A DNA stretch of 64,000 nt from Paracoccus sediminilitoris (GCF_003259195.1 NZ_QJPK01000006.1:62001-126000); one strand, 5' to 3'; shown: positions 8,147 to 17,539, numbered from the stretch's first letter. The notes: generated from the letters alone by a model not told the origin. Program-made: numbers and translations.

Positions 8147-9970
8147 ATGCAGAACGTGCCCTTGCTGACCCGCCTTTTCCTTGCCACCGCTCTGACAGCC
8201 CCCTGTGCCGCCGCCGCGCAGGATCAACCGATCCTGCTGCCGGAAATTGTGCTGTCGGCGAACCAGACCGAAACCAAGCTGGGGCGCACCGGCGCCGATG
8301 TCCAGATCGTTACCCAGGATGACCTGCAGCGCAGCGGCACCACGCGCTTGGTCGATTACCTCGCCACCCTGCCGGGCGTTTCGGCCACGTCGAATGGCGG
8401 GTTCGGGACGCAATCGACCCTGCGCCTGCGCGGCCTGCCGACCCAATATGTCAAGGTTCTGATCGACGGCATCGATGTCAGCGACCCATCCGCCCCGCAG
8501 ATCCGCTTTGACGCTGGCGCGATGCTGACCGCCGACATCGCCCGCATCGAAGTGCTGAAGGGCCCGCAAAGCGCGCTCTATGGGTCCGAGGCGATCGGAG
8601 GTGTCATTTCGATCACCACGCTGGATGCCGACCGTCAGGGGCTGCACCAGCAGGCGGGCATCGAATATGGCAGCAACGCCAGCACCCGCTTGTCCTATGG
8701 GCTGCAGGCCGCCAACGACACTCAGCGCGCCGCCCTGACGGTGCAGCATTACGAAACCGGCGGCTTTTCCGTTGCAGATGAAAACGACGGTAATACCGAA
8801 GATGACGGCGCCCGCGCCACCCGCGTCACCCTGTCGGCCAGCCAGGACCTGACGCCCGACCTGACCGTGGGCGTTGCGGGCTTCTGGCAGAAGACACGCG
8901 TTGAAACCGACGGCGATTTTCCGGCGCTGGTCGACAATGCGGACCGCAGCGCGGGCATCATGCGCGGCGCGCGGATTTTTGCGAATTATACCATCGGTGC
9001 TGCGCGTCACGGGCTTTCGGTTCAGCGCAGCGAAACCTCGCGGCAGGAAACCTTTGGCGGCGTCACCTATCCTTATGAGGGTCAGCGGACGGAATATGCC
9101 TATGACGGTTCGGCCCTTGTGGGACGGGACGTCACGCTGGCATGGGGCGCAAGCCACAGCGACGAACGCTTTCAGGGCGATGCCACCGATGCGCGCTATC
9201 TGACGAATTCGCTCTATGCCGAGGCGCAATGGGCGGCGACGCCGGATCTGGACCTGGCCCTGTCGGCGCGACACGACCATAATTCGCAGTTCGGCGGCAA
9301 GGAAACCGGACGTCTGGCGATTGCGTGGCGCGCCACCGATACCGTAACGCTGCGGGGCCAATATGGCAGCGGCTATCGCGCGCCGTCCCCCTATGAGCTT
9401 TACGCCACATGGGGCGGCAACCCCGATCTGACCCCCGAAACCGCCACGGGGGCCGAGATCGGCATGGATTACACCCCAAACCCCGACAGCAGCATCGGCG
9501 TGACACTGTTCCACACCAAGGTCACCGACCTGATCGATTATTCGCTGGACAGTTTCGGTTATGAACAGATCAGGGGCGACAGCCGCACGCGGGGGATCGA
9601 GCTGACAGGCCGGACCGCCATCACCGACAGCATCCGCCTGTCGGGCAACCTGACCTATACCGATACACGCGACCCCGATGGCGACCCGCTGAACCGCGTT
9701 CCCGAACGCAGCGCGAGCCTGCGGATCGAGGTTGATCTGGACACCGCCACCCGCGCCAGCCTTCAGGCGACCTATCAGGACGGGTTGCTGGATGACGGCA
9801 CGGAAATGCCCTCATTCACGGTGCTGAACGCCCAGATCGAACGCGACCTGACCGCAACCACCACCGGCTATCTGCGGGTCGAGAACCTGCTGGATCGCGA
9901 ATATCAGGTGCTGGAGGGTTACGGCACCTCGGACCGGGCGATCTTTGCGGGGCTGCGTGCGTCCTTCTGA
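8147..9970 (+). CDS. btuB: TonB-dependent vitamin B12 receptor
   Basis: A 607-residue outer-membrane receptor, close to the length of E. coli BtuB. It has a signal peptide ending near AAAA, a TonB-box-like segment (PEIVLSANQTE), a plug domain (DVQIVTQDDL through IARIEVLKGPQSALYGSEAIGG) and a beta-barrel ending in aromatic residues (AGLRASF). A long open frame reaches far upstream, but it crosses the riboswitch, so translation must begin after it. The ATG at 8147 is listed; a GTG at 8156 has better spacing from the aagga sequence and may be the true start. The riboswitch and the btuFCD genes directly downstream make cobalamin the probable substrate. Confidence 0.93.
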   Translation: MQNVPLLTRLFLATALTAPCAAAAQDQPILLPEIVLSANQTETKLGRTGADVQIVTQDDLQRSGTTRLVDYLATLPGVSATSNGGFGTQSTLRLRGLPTQYVKVLIDGIDVSDPSAPQIRFDAGAMLTADIARIEVLKGPQSALYGSEAIGGVISITTLDADRQGLHQQAGIEYGSNASTRLSYGLQAANDTQRAALTVQHYETGGFSVADENDGNTEDDGARATRVTLSASQDLTPDLTVGVAGFWQKTRVETDGDFPALVDNADRSAGIMRGARIFANYTIGAARHGLSVQRSETSRQETFGGVTYPYEGQRTEYAYDGSALVGRDVTLAWGASHSDERFQGDATDARYLTNSLYAEAQWAATPDLDLALSARHDHNSQFGGKETGRLAIAWRATDTVTLRGQYGSGYRAPSPYELYATWGGNPDLTPETATGAEIGMDYTPNPDSSIGVTLFHTKVTDLIDYSLDSFGYEQIRGDSRTRGIELTGRTAITDSIRLSGNLTYTDTRDPDGDPLNRVPERSASLRIEVDLDTATRASLQATYQDGLLDDGTEMPSFTVLNAQIERDLTATTTGYLRVENLLDREYQVLEGYGTSDRAIFAGLRASF

Positions 9971-10739
9971 AGCCTGCCTTCTGCTGGCGCTGGTGGGCAC
10001 ACCGGCGCTGGCCGCCCCTGAGCGGGTGGTGTCGATGAACCTGTGCACGGATCAGCTGGCCCTGATGCTGGCGGCGCCGGGGCAACTGATCTCGGTCGGC
10101 AGCTATGCCCAAGACCCGGCACTGTCGCCCATGGCCGAGGCCGCCAAGGCCCTGCCCGCCAATCACGGCCTGGCCGAGGAAATCTATCTGATGGAACCCG
10201 ACCTTGTGCTGACCGGGCAATTCTCGGCGGGACCCGCCGTGGCGATGCTGCAGGATCTGGGCATCCCCGTGCAGGTCCTGCCCCCGGCCGATACCATTCC
10301 CCAGATCCGCCACCAGATCACCCTGATGGGCGACTTGCTGGGCCGTCAGGACGCCGCCCGTTCCCTGTTGGCCCGGTTCGACGCTGGATTGGACGCCATC
10401 GCGCACAGCGACAAGGGGCGTGCGGTCTTTTACGATGCCAACGGCTTTACCGCGGGCGGGCAGACGTTGACCGGGACGGTTCTGGCGCAGGCGGGTTGGC
10501 ACAACATCGCCGATGATCTGGGCATTACCAATTCCGGCACCCTGCCGCTGGAACAGCTGGTCATGTCGGCCCCTGACCTGATCGTCACCGGGGCGCGTTG
10601 GCCGGGCCGGTCCCGGGCCGAGGCGATCCTGGACCATCCCGCCCTTCGCCATGCCGCGCGGACCCCGGCCGTTACGACCGACAGCGCTTGGATCTGTGGC
10701 ACACCCTTCATCCTGCACGCCATCGAAAGCCTGCCATGA
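9957..10739 (+). CDS. btuF: Periplasmic cobalamin-binding protein of the ABC importer
   Basis: About 260 residues, with a short signal peptide (ACLLLALVGTPALA) followed by APERVVSMNLCTDQLAL, the typical opening of BtuF/FecB-type binding proteins. Two lobes follow, joined by a long helix. It captures B12 in the periplasm and hands it to BtuCD. No ATG is available: a GTG at 9957 has a gggg stretch a few bases upstream and is preferred over a TTG at 9945. The gene overlaps the 3' end of btuB by about 14 bases, and its stop overlaps the ATG of btuC, so btuB-F-C-D is translated as a tight unit. Confidence 0.9.
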   Translation: MRPSEACLLLALVGTPALAAPERVVSMNLCTDQLALMLAAPGQLISVGSYAQDPALSPMAEAAKALPANHGLAEEIYLMEPDLVLTGQFSAGPAVAMLQDLGIPVQVLPPADTIPQIRHQITLMGDLLGRQDAARSLLARFDAGLDAIAHSDKGRAVFYDANGFTAGGQTLTGTVLAQAGWHNIADDLGITNSGTLPLEQLVMSAPDLIVTGARWPGRSRAEAILDHPALRHAARTPAVTTDSAWICGTPFILHAIESLP

Positions 10740-11722
10740 CGCCGCTCTTTCGCCTGCTGATCGCGCTGGTGCTGGCGCTGTTCCTGACCTCGGTGCTGAT
10801 CGGACCTGCGGCGGTCGGGACCCTGGCCAGCCTCAAGGCGCTGATCCTTGGCGGCGACGGCCCCCTGCCCATCGTGATGCGTCAGATCCGCCTGCCCCGC
10901 GCGATGCTGGGGCTGGCCGTGGGTGCGGGGCTGGGCCTGACCGGTGCGGCGATGCAGGGCTATCTGCGCAACCCCTTGGCCGAACCTGGGCTGATCGGCG
11001 TGTCGGGCATGGCGGCCCTGGGGGCGGTCATCGCCATCCAGACCGGGGCCGCGCTGGCCTTCGCGCTGGCGCTTCCTGTCGCGGCGCTGACGGGCGCGGC
11101 GGTTGGCATCGGTCTTCTGGTGTTGCTGGCAGGCCCGCGTGGCGGGTCGGTAACGCTGATCCTGGCAGGGGTCGCCATTTCGGCCATGGCGGGCGCGGGG
11201 ACGGCGCTGGTCCTCAACCTGTCGCCCAACCCCTATGCCGCGAACGAGATCATCTTCTGGCTGATGGGGTCGCTGGCCGACCGGTCGCTGGTCCATGTCG
11301 CGCTGGCCCTGCCGCCGCTGATCCTGGGCGCGGCCCTGATCGCCACCACGGCGCGGGGTCTTGATGCCCTGACCCTGGGCGAGGCTGCGGCCCAAGCCTT
11401 GGGGATCGACGGCACCGCCCTGCGCTGGCGGCTGATCGCGGGGGTCGCGCTGATCGTGGGTCCTGCGACGGCGGTTGCGGGGGCCATAGGGTTCGTCGGG
11501 CTGGTCGTGCCGCATCTGCTGCGCCCTTGGGTCGGGGCGCGGCCGTCACGGCTGCTGCCCGCCTCGGCATTGGGCGGGGCGGCGCTGCTGCTGGTGGCGG
11601 ATATCGCGGTGCGGGTCATCGTGCCCGAACGTGACCTGAAGCTGGGCGTGCTGACCGCCATCGTGGGGGCACCGCTGTTCTTGCACCTGATCTGGAAGAC
11701 CCGCAGCGGGGGACGCATCTGA
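10736..11722 (+). CDS. btuC: Cobalamin ABC transporter permease (FecCD family)
   Basis: A 328-residue integral membrane protein with about ten hydrophobic segments. FecCD hallmarks are visible: RLPRAMLGLAVGAGLGLTGA, QGYLRNPLAEPGLIGVSGMA, and near the C-terminus FVGLVVPHLLRPWVG, which forms the coupling region touching the ATPase. It forms the channel for B12 across the inner membrane. The ATG at 10736 overlaps the btuF stop (ATGA), and its own stop overlaps the btuD ATG by one base. The family also moves siderophores and haem; the riboswitch-led operon is the reason for assigning B12. Confidence 0.93.
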   Translation: MTPLFRLLIALVLALFLTSVLIGPAAVGTLASLKALILGGDGPLPIVMRQIRLPRAMLGLAVGAGLGLTGAAMQGYLRNPLAEPGLIGVSGMAALGAVIAIQTGAALAFALALPVAALTGAAVGIGLLVLLAGPRGGSVTLILAGVAISAMAGAGTALVLNLSPNPYAANEIIFWLMGSLADRSLVHVALALPPLILGAALIATTARGLDALTLGEAAAQALGIDGTALRWRLIAGVALIVGPATAVAGAIGFVGLVVPHLLRPWVGARPSRLLPASALGGAALLLVADIAVRVIVPERDLKLGVLTAIVGAPLFLHLIWKTRSGGRI

Positions 11723-12456
11723 TGCTGGAACTGCAGGAGCTTTGCGTGACCCGCCGCAACCGCCCCGTCCTGACGGACGTCAGCCTGGGCATCCGTCCGG
11801 GTGAATTCATCGGTCTGATCGGCCCGAACGGTGCGGGCAAATCCACCCTGATGGAGGCCGCCCATGGTCTGATCCCCGCCACGGGCCGGTCGTCGCTGGC
11901 CATGATGGCGGCCCCTGCAAGGGCGCGTCACGCCGCCTATCTGCCGCAGGCCAAGGAAATCGCCTGGCCCGTCAGCGTGCGCGATCTGGTATCGCTCGGG
12001 CGTCTGCCATGGCCCGGCGGCGGCGGGACGGCAGCCGACCGCGATGCCATCGACCATGCCATCGCACGGATGGGTCTGGGTGAATTCGCGCACCGCACGG
12101 CGCAGCGCCTGTCGGGCGGGGAACAGGCGCGGGTGCTGATTGCCCGCGCCTTGGCACAGGACACGCCGCTGTTGCTGGCCGATGAGCCGATCGCGGGGCT
12201 GGACCCCGCGCAACAGCTGGCGACGATGCGCCTGTTTTCCGCCTTGGCGCAGGAGGGACGCGGCGTGATCGCCTCGATCCACGACCTGGGGCTGGCGGCG
12301 CGTTTCTGCACAAGGCTGGTGCTGCTGTCCCAAGGGCGCATTATCGCAGACGGCCCGCCAGACCATATCCTGCGGGACGACCTCATGTCCCGGGCGTTCG
12401 GGATCACCCTGCGCCGTGTCCAGACACCCGACGGGCTGGCGATCCTGCCGGTCTAG
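11722..12456 (+). CDS. btuD: Cobalamin ABC transporter ATP-binding protein
   Basis: A 244-residue ABC ATPase. Walker A is GPNGAGKST near residue 35, the signature is LSGGEQARV, Walker B is LLLADEP followed by the D-loop GLDP, and the switch His is in SIHDLGLA. It powers BtuC. It begins on the last base of the btuC stop codon. Its C-terminus meets the convergent ParA-like gene: the two stop codons share the palindromic bases ctag at 12453-12456, so there is no room for an intrinsic terminator between them and the two transcripts must overlap. Confidence 0.94.
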   Translation: MLELQELCVTRRNRPVLTDVSLGIRPGEFIGLIGPNGAGKSTLMEAAHGLIPATGRSSLAMMAAPARARHAAYLPQAKEIAWPVSVRDLVSLGRLPWPGGGGTAADRDAIDHAIARMGLGEFAHRTAQRLSGGEQARVLIARALAQDTPLLLADEPIAGLDPAQQLATMRLFSALAQEGRGVIASIHDLGLAARFCTRLVLLSQGRIIADGPPDHILRDDLMSRAFGITLRRVQTPDGLAILPV

Positions 12457-13091
12457 ACCTCAAGCCTGGCCAGAACCTCATCGGTCAGGGCGGCCATCTC
12501 GGCCCGGGCGGGGCCTGACCGGGGGGCTTCGATGGCCCCCAGGCCCTGTCCAAGCGTTTCGGCATAGGTGACGCGGTTGGCGATCTGCACCTGGGCGACG
12601 CTGGCGCCCAGTTCCTGCGCCTTTTCCGCGACCTCGGCCGACAGGCGCGTGTTGGGACGGGCGCGGTTCAGGACGACCAGCACATTGGCCTTTTCGCGCC
12701 GCGCCAAGTCCAGCACCCCTTCGGTCGCCCACAGATCGACATGGCTGGTGGCGACGGGCACCAGCACAAGATCCGCCACCTTCAGCGAAGGGCGCAGATC
12801 ACTGTCGATCTTGGGGGGCGTGTCGATAATGACGAAATCGAAACGCTTCTTCAGCTTCTCGCTCTCATAGCTGGCCCCCCAGGCGGACGAGGTCGAGAAA
12901 TCCATCGCCTCATCCTCTCCCTGCGCCTGCATGCGTTCCATGAACCAGCGGCCCATGCTGCCCTGCGGGTCGGTATCGACCAGAGCCACCGAATGGCCAC
13001 GACCATGCAGCGACACCGCAAGGTTCACCGCCAGCGTCGTCTTGCCCGAACCACCCTTCTGCTGGGCCACGGTGATGATACGTCCCGCCAT
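12453..13091 (-). CDS. ParA-family ATPase, orphan
   Basis: A 212-residue ParA/MinD-type ATPase with the deviant Walker A KGGSGKTT near residue 12, DTDPQGS, and the Walker B-like VIIDTPP. These proteins position cargo such as plasmids, chemoreceptor clusters or other assemblies by ATP-driven binding to DNA or membrane. It is short, lacks the extra N-terminal DNA-binding domain of chromosomal ParA, and has no ParB partner beside it. It therefore resembles small orphan ParA proteins such as PpfA-type positioning factors of Rhodobacter, which is a comparison from memory. The cargo is unknown. It converges on btuD and shares four bases with it. Confidence 0.87.
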   Translation of the reverse strand: MAGRIITVAQQKGGSGKTTLAVNLAVSLHGRGHSVALVDTDPQGSMGRWFMERMQAQGEDEAMDFSTSSAWGASYESEKLKKRFDFVIIDTPPKIDSDLRPSLKVADLVLVPVATSHVDLWATEGVLDLARREKANVLVVLNRARPNTRLSAEVAEKAQELGASVAQVQIANRVTYAETLGQGLGAIEAPRSGPARAEMAALTDEVLARLEV

Positions 13092-13170
13092 ACGCCGATC
13101 CTTCTGCTGTCCCTTGGCGCGACGTTATCAGGCGCGCGGGCAATTGCACCCCAATAATGCAAGCGCAGCA

Positions 13171-13494
13171 TCAGCGGCCGAAGACGGCCTGCACCTCGTA
13201 CATCACCGGCTCGAAGCTTTTGCACATGTCGTGGATCTCGCGGTTGCGGCGGCGCATTTCGGGGCTGCGCAGCATCGCCTGGTAATCGCCGCGCTGGTTC
13301 CACTGGGAATAGGTCGCGATCCGGGTCTGCGCGTCGTTCAGATGGATGGCACCGCCGATGCAGCCCGGCTGCTGGCTGATGACCTGTTCCCAGGCCGCCG
13401 TCAGCAGGTCCAGCACGTCATGGGCACTGCCCGGTGTCACCTCGAAGGTGGTGATGACGGTCTGGCCGGTGAAATCGGACATGATCTGTGGCAT
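13171..13494 (-). CDS. Antibiotic-biosynthesis-monooxygenase (ABM) domain protein
   Basis: A 107-residue single-domain protein of the dimeric alpha/beta-barrel (ABM) fold. The order TVITTFEVTPGSAHDVLDLLTAAWEQV, QPGCIGGAIHLN and RIATYSQWNQRGDYQAM shows the strand-helix-strand pattern and the conserved S.W of this fold. Members oxidise quinone-like compounds or bind haem, but many have no known substrate. An internal ATG 12 bases downstream (MSDFTG) is an equally possible start. It lies in the gap between parA and a divergent dipeptidase gene, with no clear operon partner. Confidence 0.78.
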   Translation of the reverse strand: MPQIMSDFTGQTVITTFEVTPGSAHDVLDLLTAAWEQVISQQPGCIGGAIHLNDAQTRIATYSQWNQRGDYQAMLRSPEMRRRNREIHDMCKSFEPVMYEVQAVFGR

Positions 13495-13621
13495 GGTTTC
13501 CCCCCTTGCTTGATCGCGTCCAGCCTAATCGCGCGCCGTCGTTTCGCAAAGCCCGCAGATACCATTGCGCCGGGGCTGCATGCTGTGCATCTTGCGCCCA
13601 AACAGGACAGGGGAACGCAAC

Positions 13622-14671
13622 ATGACACGCATCTTCGATGGGCATAACGATTTTCTGCAACGCGTGGTGGCCGCCGGACAGGGGGGTGCGGATCTGTGGC
13701 TGAAGGGTGACGGCACCGGCCATCTGGACCTGCCAAGGATGAAGCAGGGCGGAATGGCAGGCGGGTTCTTCGCCATCTGGGTTCCTTCGACTGCGGGTTT
13801 CAGCGACCCGGACGCGCAGCAGAAGATGGAAAACCCGCCCTTCCACATGCCCCTGCCCGATCAGATCCCGGCCGACGAAGCCCTGCCCCATGCCTTCGCG
13901 CAGGCGGCTGCGCTGCTGTCGCTGGAACGGACCGGCACCCTGGGCATCGCGCGCAAGGTGGCCGATCTGGCAGACCTGATGGATCAGGGCAAGATCGCCG
14001 CCATCATGCATATGGAGGGGATCGAGGCCATCCGCACCCCCGACGACCTGCACCTGTGGCACGCGGCGGGGCTGCGCTCGCTTGGCCCGGTCTGGTCGCG
14101 CCCGACACAATTTGCCCATGGGGTGCCCTTCGCCTTTCCGGCCTCGCCCGATATCGGCACGGGGCTGACGCAGGCGGGTCGCGACATGGTGGCGGAATGC
14201 AACGCGCTTGGCATCATGCTGGACCTGTCGCATCTGAACGAGGCCGGCTTCAACGACATCGCCGCCCTGTCGGATGCCCCCCTGGTCGCCAGCCACAGCG
14301 GCGTCCACGCGATCTGCGAAAGCTCGCGGAACCTGACGGACCGGCAGCTGCGCCAGATTGCCGACAGCAAGGGGCTGGTGGGGTTGAACTTCGCTTCCAG
14401 CTTCCTGCGGCCCGATGGCAAGCGCCTGCCGCTTGAAGGGTTGGACGTCATGCTGCGCCATCTGGACCACCTGCTGTCCATCCTGGGCGAAGATGGCGTC
14501 GCCTTCGGGTCCGATTTCGACGGCGCGCTGATGCCTCAGGATATCCCCGATGCCAGCGCCCTGCCGACGCTGATCGATGCGATGCGCAACCATGGCTATG
14601 GCGATGCGCTGATCGCCAAGATCGCCTGCGACAACTGGATCGGCGTTCTGAAGCGGACCTGGAAGAACTGA
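13622..14671 (+). CDS. Dipeptidase, peptidase family M19 (cytosolic form)
   Basis: A 349-residue M19 dipeptidase with all metal ligands: HxD in FDGHNDFL near residue 8, the bridging Glu in MHMEGIEAI, His in ASHSGVHAI, and Asp in GSDFDGA. Unlike the paralogue at 593-1774 it has no signal peptide or membrane anchor and begins directly with the HxD strand, so it is probably cytosolic. The ATG at 13622 follows aggggaacgcaac and gives the canonical start. The PHE-type insertion containing MENPPFHMPLPD is typical of the bacterial renal-dipeptidase-like group. Likely substrates are dipeptides, perhaps with a D-residue. Confidence 0.9.
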   Translation: MTRIFDGHNDFLQRVVAAGQGGADLWLKGDGTGHLDLPRMKQGGMAGGFFAIWVPSTAGFSDPDAQQKMENPPFHMPLPDQIPADEALPHAFAQAAALLSLERTGTLGIARKVADLADLMDQGKIAAIMHMEGIEAIRTPDDLHLWHAAGLRSLGPVWSRPTQFAHGVPFAFPASPDIGTGLTQAGRDMVAECNALGIMLDLSHLNEAGFNDIAALSDAPLVASHSGVHAICESSRNLTDRQLRQIADSKGLVGLNFASSFLRPDGKRLPLEGLDVMLRHLDHLLSILGEDGVAFGSDFDGALMPQDIPDASALPTLIDAMRNHGYGDALIAKIACDNWIGVLKRTWKN

Positions 14672-14683
14672 TCCCCAAAACGG

Positions 14684-14712
14684 AAACTGCCGGGCGTGGG
14701 GCCCGGCAGTTT
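14684..14712. terminator. Shared hairpin between convergent dipeptidase and rodZ
   Basis: Perfect 12-base arms (aaactgccgggc / gcccggcagttt) with a 5-base loop lie between the two stop codons. T-runs are weak on both sides, so it may act for both strands with the arm's own ttt end. Confidence 0.65.
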
Positions 14713-14717
14713 CAAGA

Positions 14718-16037
14718 TTATTCCGTGGTTTTGGTATCCTGTTCCGGATCTGGCGCGATCTGCGCCACGGCCACCATCTGCGCCAGTTCGGGGTCCGAGC
14801 TGACATCGGCCAAAGCATAACGTTCGGTCAGGCTCTCGGTCGAAAGCTCGATTTTGCTGATCACCTGTGCACCGGGCGCTGCGGGTCCATAAGCCTGACC
14901 ATTGACGGCGAAATAGACCGCACCCGAATTGCCGGTGCGCAGACTCGGCGCCTCTTCCAGCTTGGGTAGCGTGAACCGTTCGCCCGCATCCATGATCTTT
15001 TCCAGCAGCACCGTGCCATCGGCCGAGGTGACGCGCACCCATGCCGGACGGACAGCCATCAACTGAACCTCGGGGGCGTCGGGGGCCAAGGTGCGAACGA
15101 CGGTTTCGGTTGCCGCGCCGGTATCGGCCACGCGAGGGCCGACCAGCGGCTGATCACCCGCGGGTGCCACGGGGCCTGCAACTTCACCCGGCATGGCCAC
15201 GCCCGCCTGGGGCTGCGGGAATTGGGTGATCTGGCCTGCGGATGCGATGATCGAATCCACGCTGGGGCCGCCATCCAGCAGACCGGGATCGATGGCGGCA
15301 ATGGGGCCGTCGCGCGCGGTCATGACCGGGGCTTCCAGGATCTGGGGACGATAAAGACGGTCCAGCGACTCGGGCTGGGGAAGGTTGCGGGCAATTTCCG
15401 CGCCTTCGGCCCCGTCCAGCGCCGGATCGGACAGGCCTGCACCCTGGGTGGGGTCCAGTTCGGTCACAATGCCGGGCATGTCGTCGCCGGGGGTCAGGGT
15501 GACGCGCTGGACCTCTTGCAGGACGGCATAGCCGCCATAGGCCAGACCGCCGATCAGCGCCATCAGGACGAAGATCGCCCCGATTGCGCGCGGTTCGATA
15601 TCCGACCAGAAGCTCTGCTCCTGCGGGATGAACAGCGCACGGGGATTGGCCAGCGCCTCGGCGGGGTCGGACGGACGGCGTGCGGGCTTGGGTCCCGACG
15701 CGGCAGGCGCCATTCCATGGGTCGGCATGAAGCCCGATTCCGCGCAGAAGCGACGGAAGGTCCAATCCGGGTCCATGCCCAGATAGCGCGCATAGGATCT
15801 GACATAGCCCGACACGAAGCTTGGCGTGTCGAACGAGGAAATGTCGCAATTCTCGATGGCCGCGACATAGGATGCCCGGATCCGCAGTTCACGTTGCACA
15901 TCAAGCAGCGATTTGCCCAATGTGGCCCGTTCACCGCGCATCAGGTCGCCCAGACGCGTGTCATCGTCGAGGAACTGATTGCCGTCCTCCACCTGCGCGT
16001 ACTCCTCTGCTGGGTGTGTTGCCCGCAGCCTGCTCAT
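14718..16037 (-). CDS. rodZ: RodZ-like helix-turn-helix membrane protein
   Basis: A 439-residue protein with RodZ architecture: a cytosolic HTH_25-type domain (about residues 25-100, with LDVQRELRIRASYVAAIE and FVSGYVRSYARYLGMDP), a linker, one membrane helix (about 150-173, IGAIFVLMALIGGLAYGGY), a long Pro/Ala/Asp-rich periplasmic region, and a C-terminal DUF4115 domain (about 320-400, WVRVTSADGTVLLEK). RodZ links MreB to the cell wall machinery and sets rod shape. The gene follows hemA on the same strand after 109 bases; that gap contains a perfect 19-base palindrome (16067-16085) just before the start codon. Confidence 0.86.
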   Translation of the reverse strand: MSRLRATHPAEEYAQVEDGNQFLDDDTRLGDLMRGERATLGKSLLDVQRELRIRASYVAAIENCDISSFDTPSFVSGYVRSYARYLGMDPDWTFRRFCAESGFMPTHGMAPAASGPKPARRPSDPAEALANPRALFIPQEQSFWSDIEPRAIGAIFVLMALIGGLAYGGYAVLQEVQRVTLTPGDDMPGIVTELDPTQGAGLSDPALDGAEGAEIARNLPQPESLDRLYRPQILEAPVMTARDGPIAAIDPGLLDGGPSVDSIIASAGQITQFPQPQAGVAMPGEVAGPVAPAGDQPLVGPRVADTGAATETVVRTLAPDAPEVQLMAVRPAWVRVTSADGTVLLEKIMDAGERFTLPKLEEAPSLRTGNSGAVYFAVNGQAYGPAAPGAQVISKIELSTESLTERYALADVSSDPELAQMVAVAQIAPDPEQDTKTTE

Positions 16038-16066
16038 CCCGATTGCCTCATCCGACGGTTATGCGC

Positions 16067-16085
16067 ACTCTCCGAATCGGAGAGT
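16067..16085. promoter_or_regulatory. Perfect palindrome upstream of rodZ
   Basis: The bases actctccga-a-tcggagagt form an uninterrupted 9+1+9 inverted repeat, 30 bases upstream of the rodZ start codon. The centre contains GAATC, a GANTC site that CcrM methylates in alphaproteobacteria. It could be an operator or a short RNA hairpin in the leader; nothing else identifies the ligand. Confidence 0.45.
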
Positions 16086-16146
16086 CACGCTGCTTCTTTA
16101 CCCGCACGTTATCACGCGGGCGAGAGCAGTTCACGGGGCGATTTGT

Positions 16147-17376
16147 CTATGCGCTCAATTCGGCGCGATTTAGCGCGCAGTGTGACCAGAGCGTATCCAT
16201 CGCGCGCACCAGATGGTCGATCTGCTTGGGATCATGCACCGGCGAGGGCGTAAAGCGCAGGCGTTCCGTACCGCGCGGAACGGTGGGGAAATTGATCGGC
16301 TGCACATAAATGCCGTAATCGCGCAGCATCATGTCCGACAGTGCCTTGCAGTGGACCGGATGGCCGACATGGACGGGGACGATATGGCTGCCATGATCGA
16401 TGATCGGCATGCCCAACGACTTTAGCCGCATCTTCAAAATGCGGGCGTGCAGCTGCTGGGCGTCGCGCAGTTCCTGGCCTTCGGCGGTCTTCAGGAAGGC
16501 GATCGAAGCGGCCGCCCCCGCTGCAACCGTAGGTGGCAGAGACGTCGTGAAGATGAAGCCCGGCGCATAGGAGCGGATCGCGTCGCACATCTTGGCGCTG
16601 GCCGCGATATAGCCACCGAAGACCCCGAAAGCCTTGCCCAGCGTTCCGTTGATGATGTCGATGCGCCCCGACAGGTTGTCGCGTTCGGCAACGCCACCGC
16701 CGCGGGGACCGTACATCCCCACTGCGTGCACCTCGTCCAGATAGGTCAGTGCGCCGAATTCCTGCGCCAGATCGCAAAGCGCCTCGATGGGGCCGAAATC
16801 GCCATCCATGGAATAGATGGATTCAAAGGCGATCAGCTTGGGCGCCGCCGGATCGTCAGCCTCCAGCAATTCGCGCAGATGGGCGACGTCATTGTGGCGG
16901 AAGATGCGCTTGGCACCGCCATTGCGCTTGATCCCCTCGATCATCGAGGCATGGTTCAATTCGTCGGAATAGATGATCAGCCCGGGAAACAGCTTGGGCA
17001 GCGTCGACAGGGTCGCATCATTGGCGATATAGGCGCTTGAGAAGACAAGCGCCGCTTCCTTGTCATGCAGGTCGGCCAGCTCGGCCTCCAGCCGCTTATG
17101 ATAGACCGTGGTACCGCTGATGTTGCGCGTCCCGCCCGAACCTGCACCGGTGGCGTCAAGCGCCTCGTGCATGGCGGCCAGGACCACGGGATGCTGGCCC
17201 ATGCCCAGATAGTCATTGCCACACCAGACGGTAATTTCCTGCTGTTGGCCATCCGGACGATTCCAGACGGCCTGGGGAAACCGGCCTTTCGCGCGTTCGA
17301 TATCGATGAAGGTGCGATAGCGTCCCTCATCGTGCAGACGCGAAATCGCCTGGTCCAGTGCGGCATCATATTTCAT
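16147..17376 (-). CDS. hemA: 5-aminolevulinate synthase
   Basis: A 409-residue PLP enzyme that condenses glycine and succinyl-CoA, the first step of haem and tetrapyrrole synthesis by the C4 (Shemin) route of alphaproteobacteria. Visible are the N-terminal substrate segment [17 protein letters not shown], the glycine-rich [13 protein letters not shown], the PLP Asp in [12 protein letters not shown], the catalytic Lys in [14 protein letters not shown], and the C-terminal [10 protein letters not shown]. The ATG at 17376 starts [15 protein letters not shown] as in relatives. It is divergent from an M20 peptidase gene across 163 bases. I saw no canonical FNR-type TTGAT-N4-ATCAA in that gap, though hemA is FnrL-controlled in Rhodobacter. 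Confidence 0.97.
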   Translation of the reverse strand: MKYDAALDQAISRLHDEGRYRTFIDIERAKGRFPQAVWNRPDGQQQEITVWCGNDYLGMGQHPVVLAAMHEALDATGAGSGGTRNISGTTVYHKRLEAELADLHDKEAALVFSSAYIANDATLSTLPKLFPGLIIYSDELNHASMIEGIKRNGGAKRIFRHNDVAHLRELLEADDPAAPKLIAFESIYSMDGDFGPIEALCDLAQEFGALTYLDEVHAVGMYGPRGGGVAERDNLSGRIDIINGTLGKAFGVFGGYIAASAKMCDAIRSYAPGFIFTTSLPPTVAAGAAASIAFLKTAEGQELRDAQQLHARILKMRLKSLGMPIIDHGSHIVPVHVGHPVHCKALSDMMLRDYGIYVQPINFPTVPRGTERLRFTPSPVHDPKQIDHLVRAMDTLWSHCALNRAELSA

Positions 17377-17539
17377 TGCGGGCGTTCCCTTGCATAGCTG
17401 GCTGGGTGCGATCATGGTCCGACCACGCGCGGCCCCACCTGAATAAAGGGCAAGCCGCGAAAATGACAGTCGAAAACGTCGGGCTGGGACAAAAGGTCCA
17501 GTCCGAAAACCGACAATTATTCTCGGAAAGGCGGGAAAC

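Noticed and set aside
17377-17539. An FNR/FnrL box upstream of hemA
   Set aside because: No TTGAT-N4-ATCAA-like sequence is present, only short direct repeats of gaaaac with flanking GC bases.
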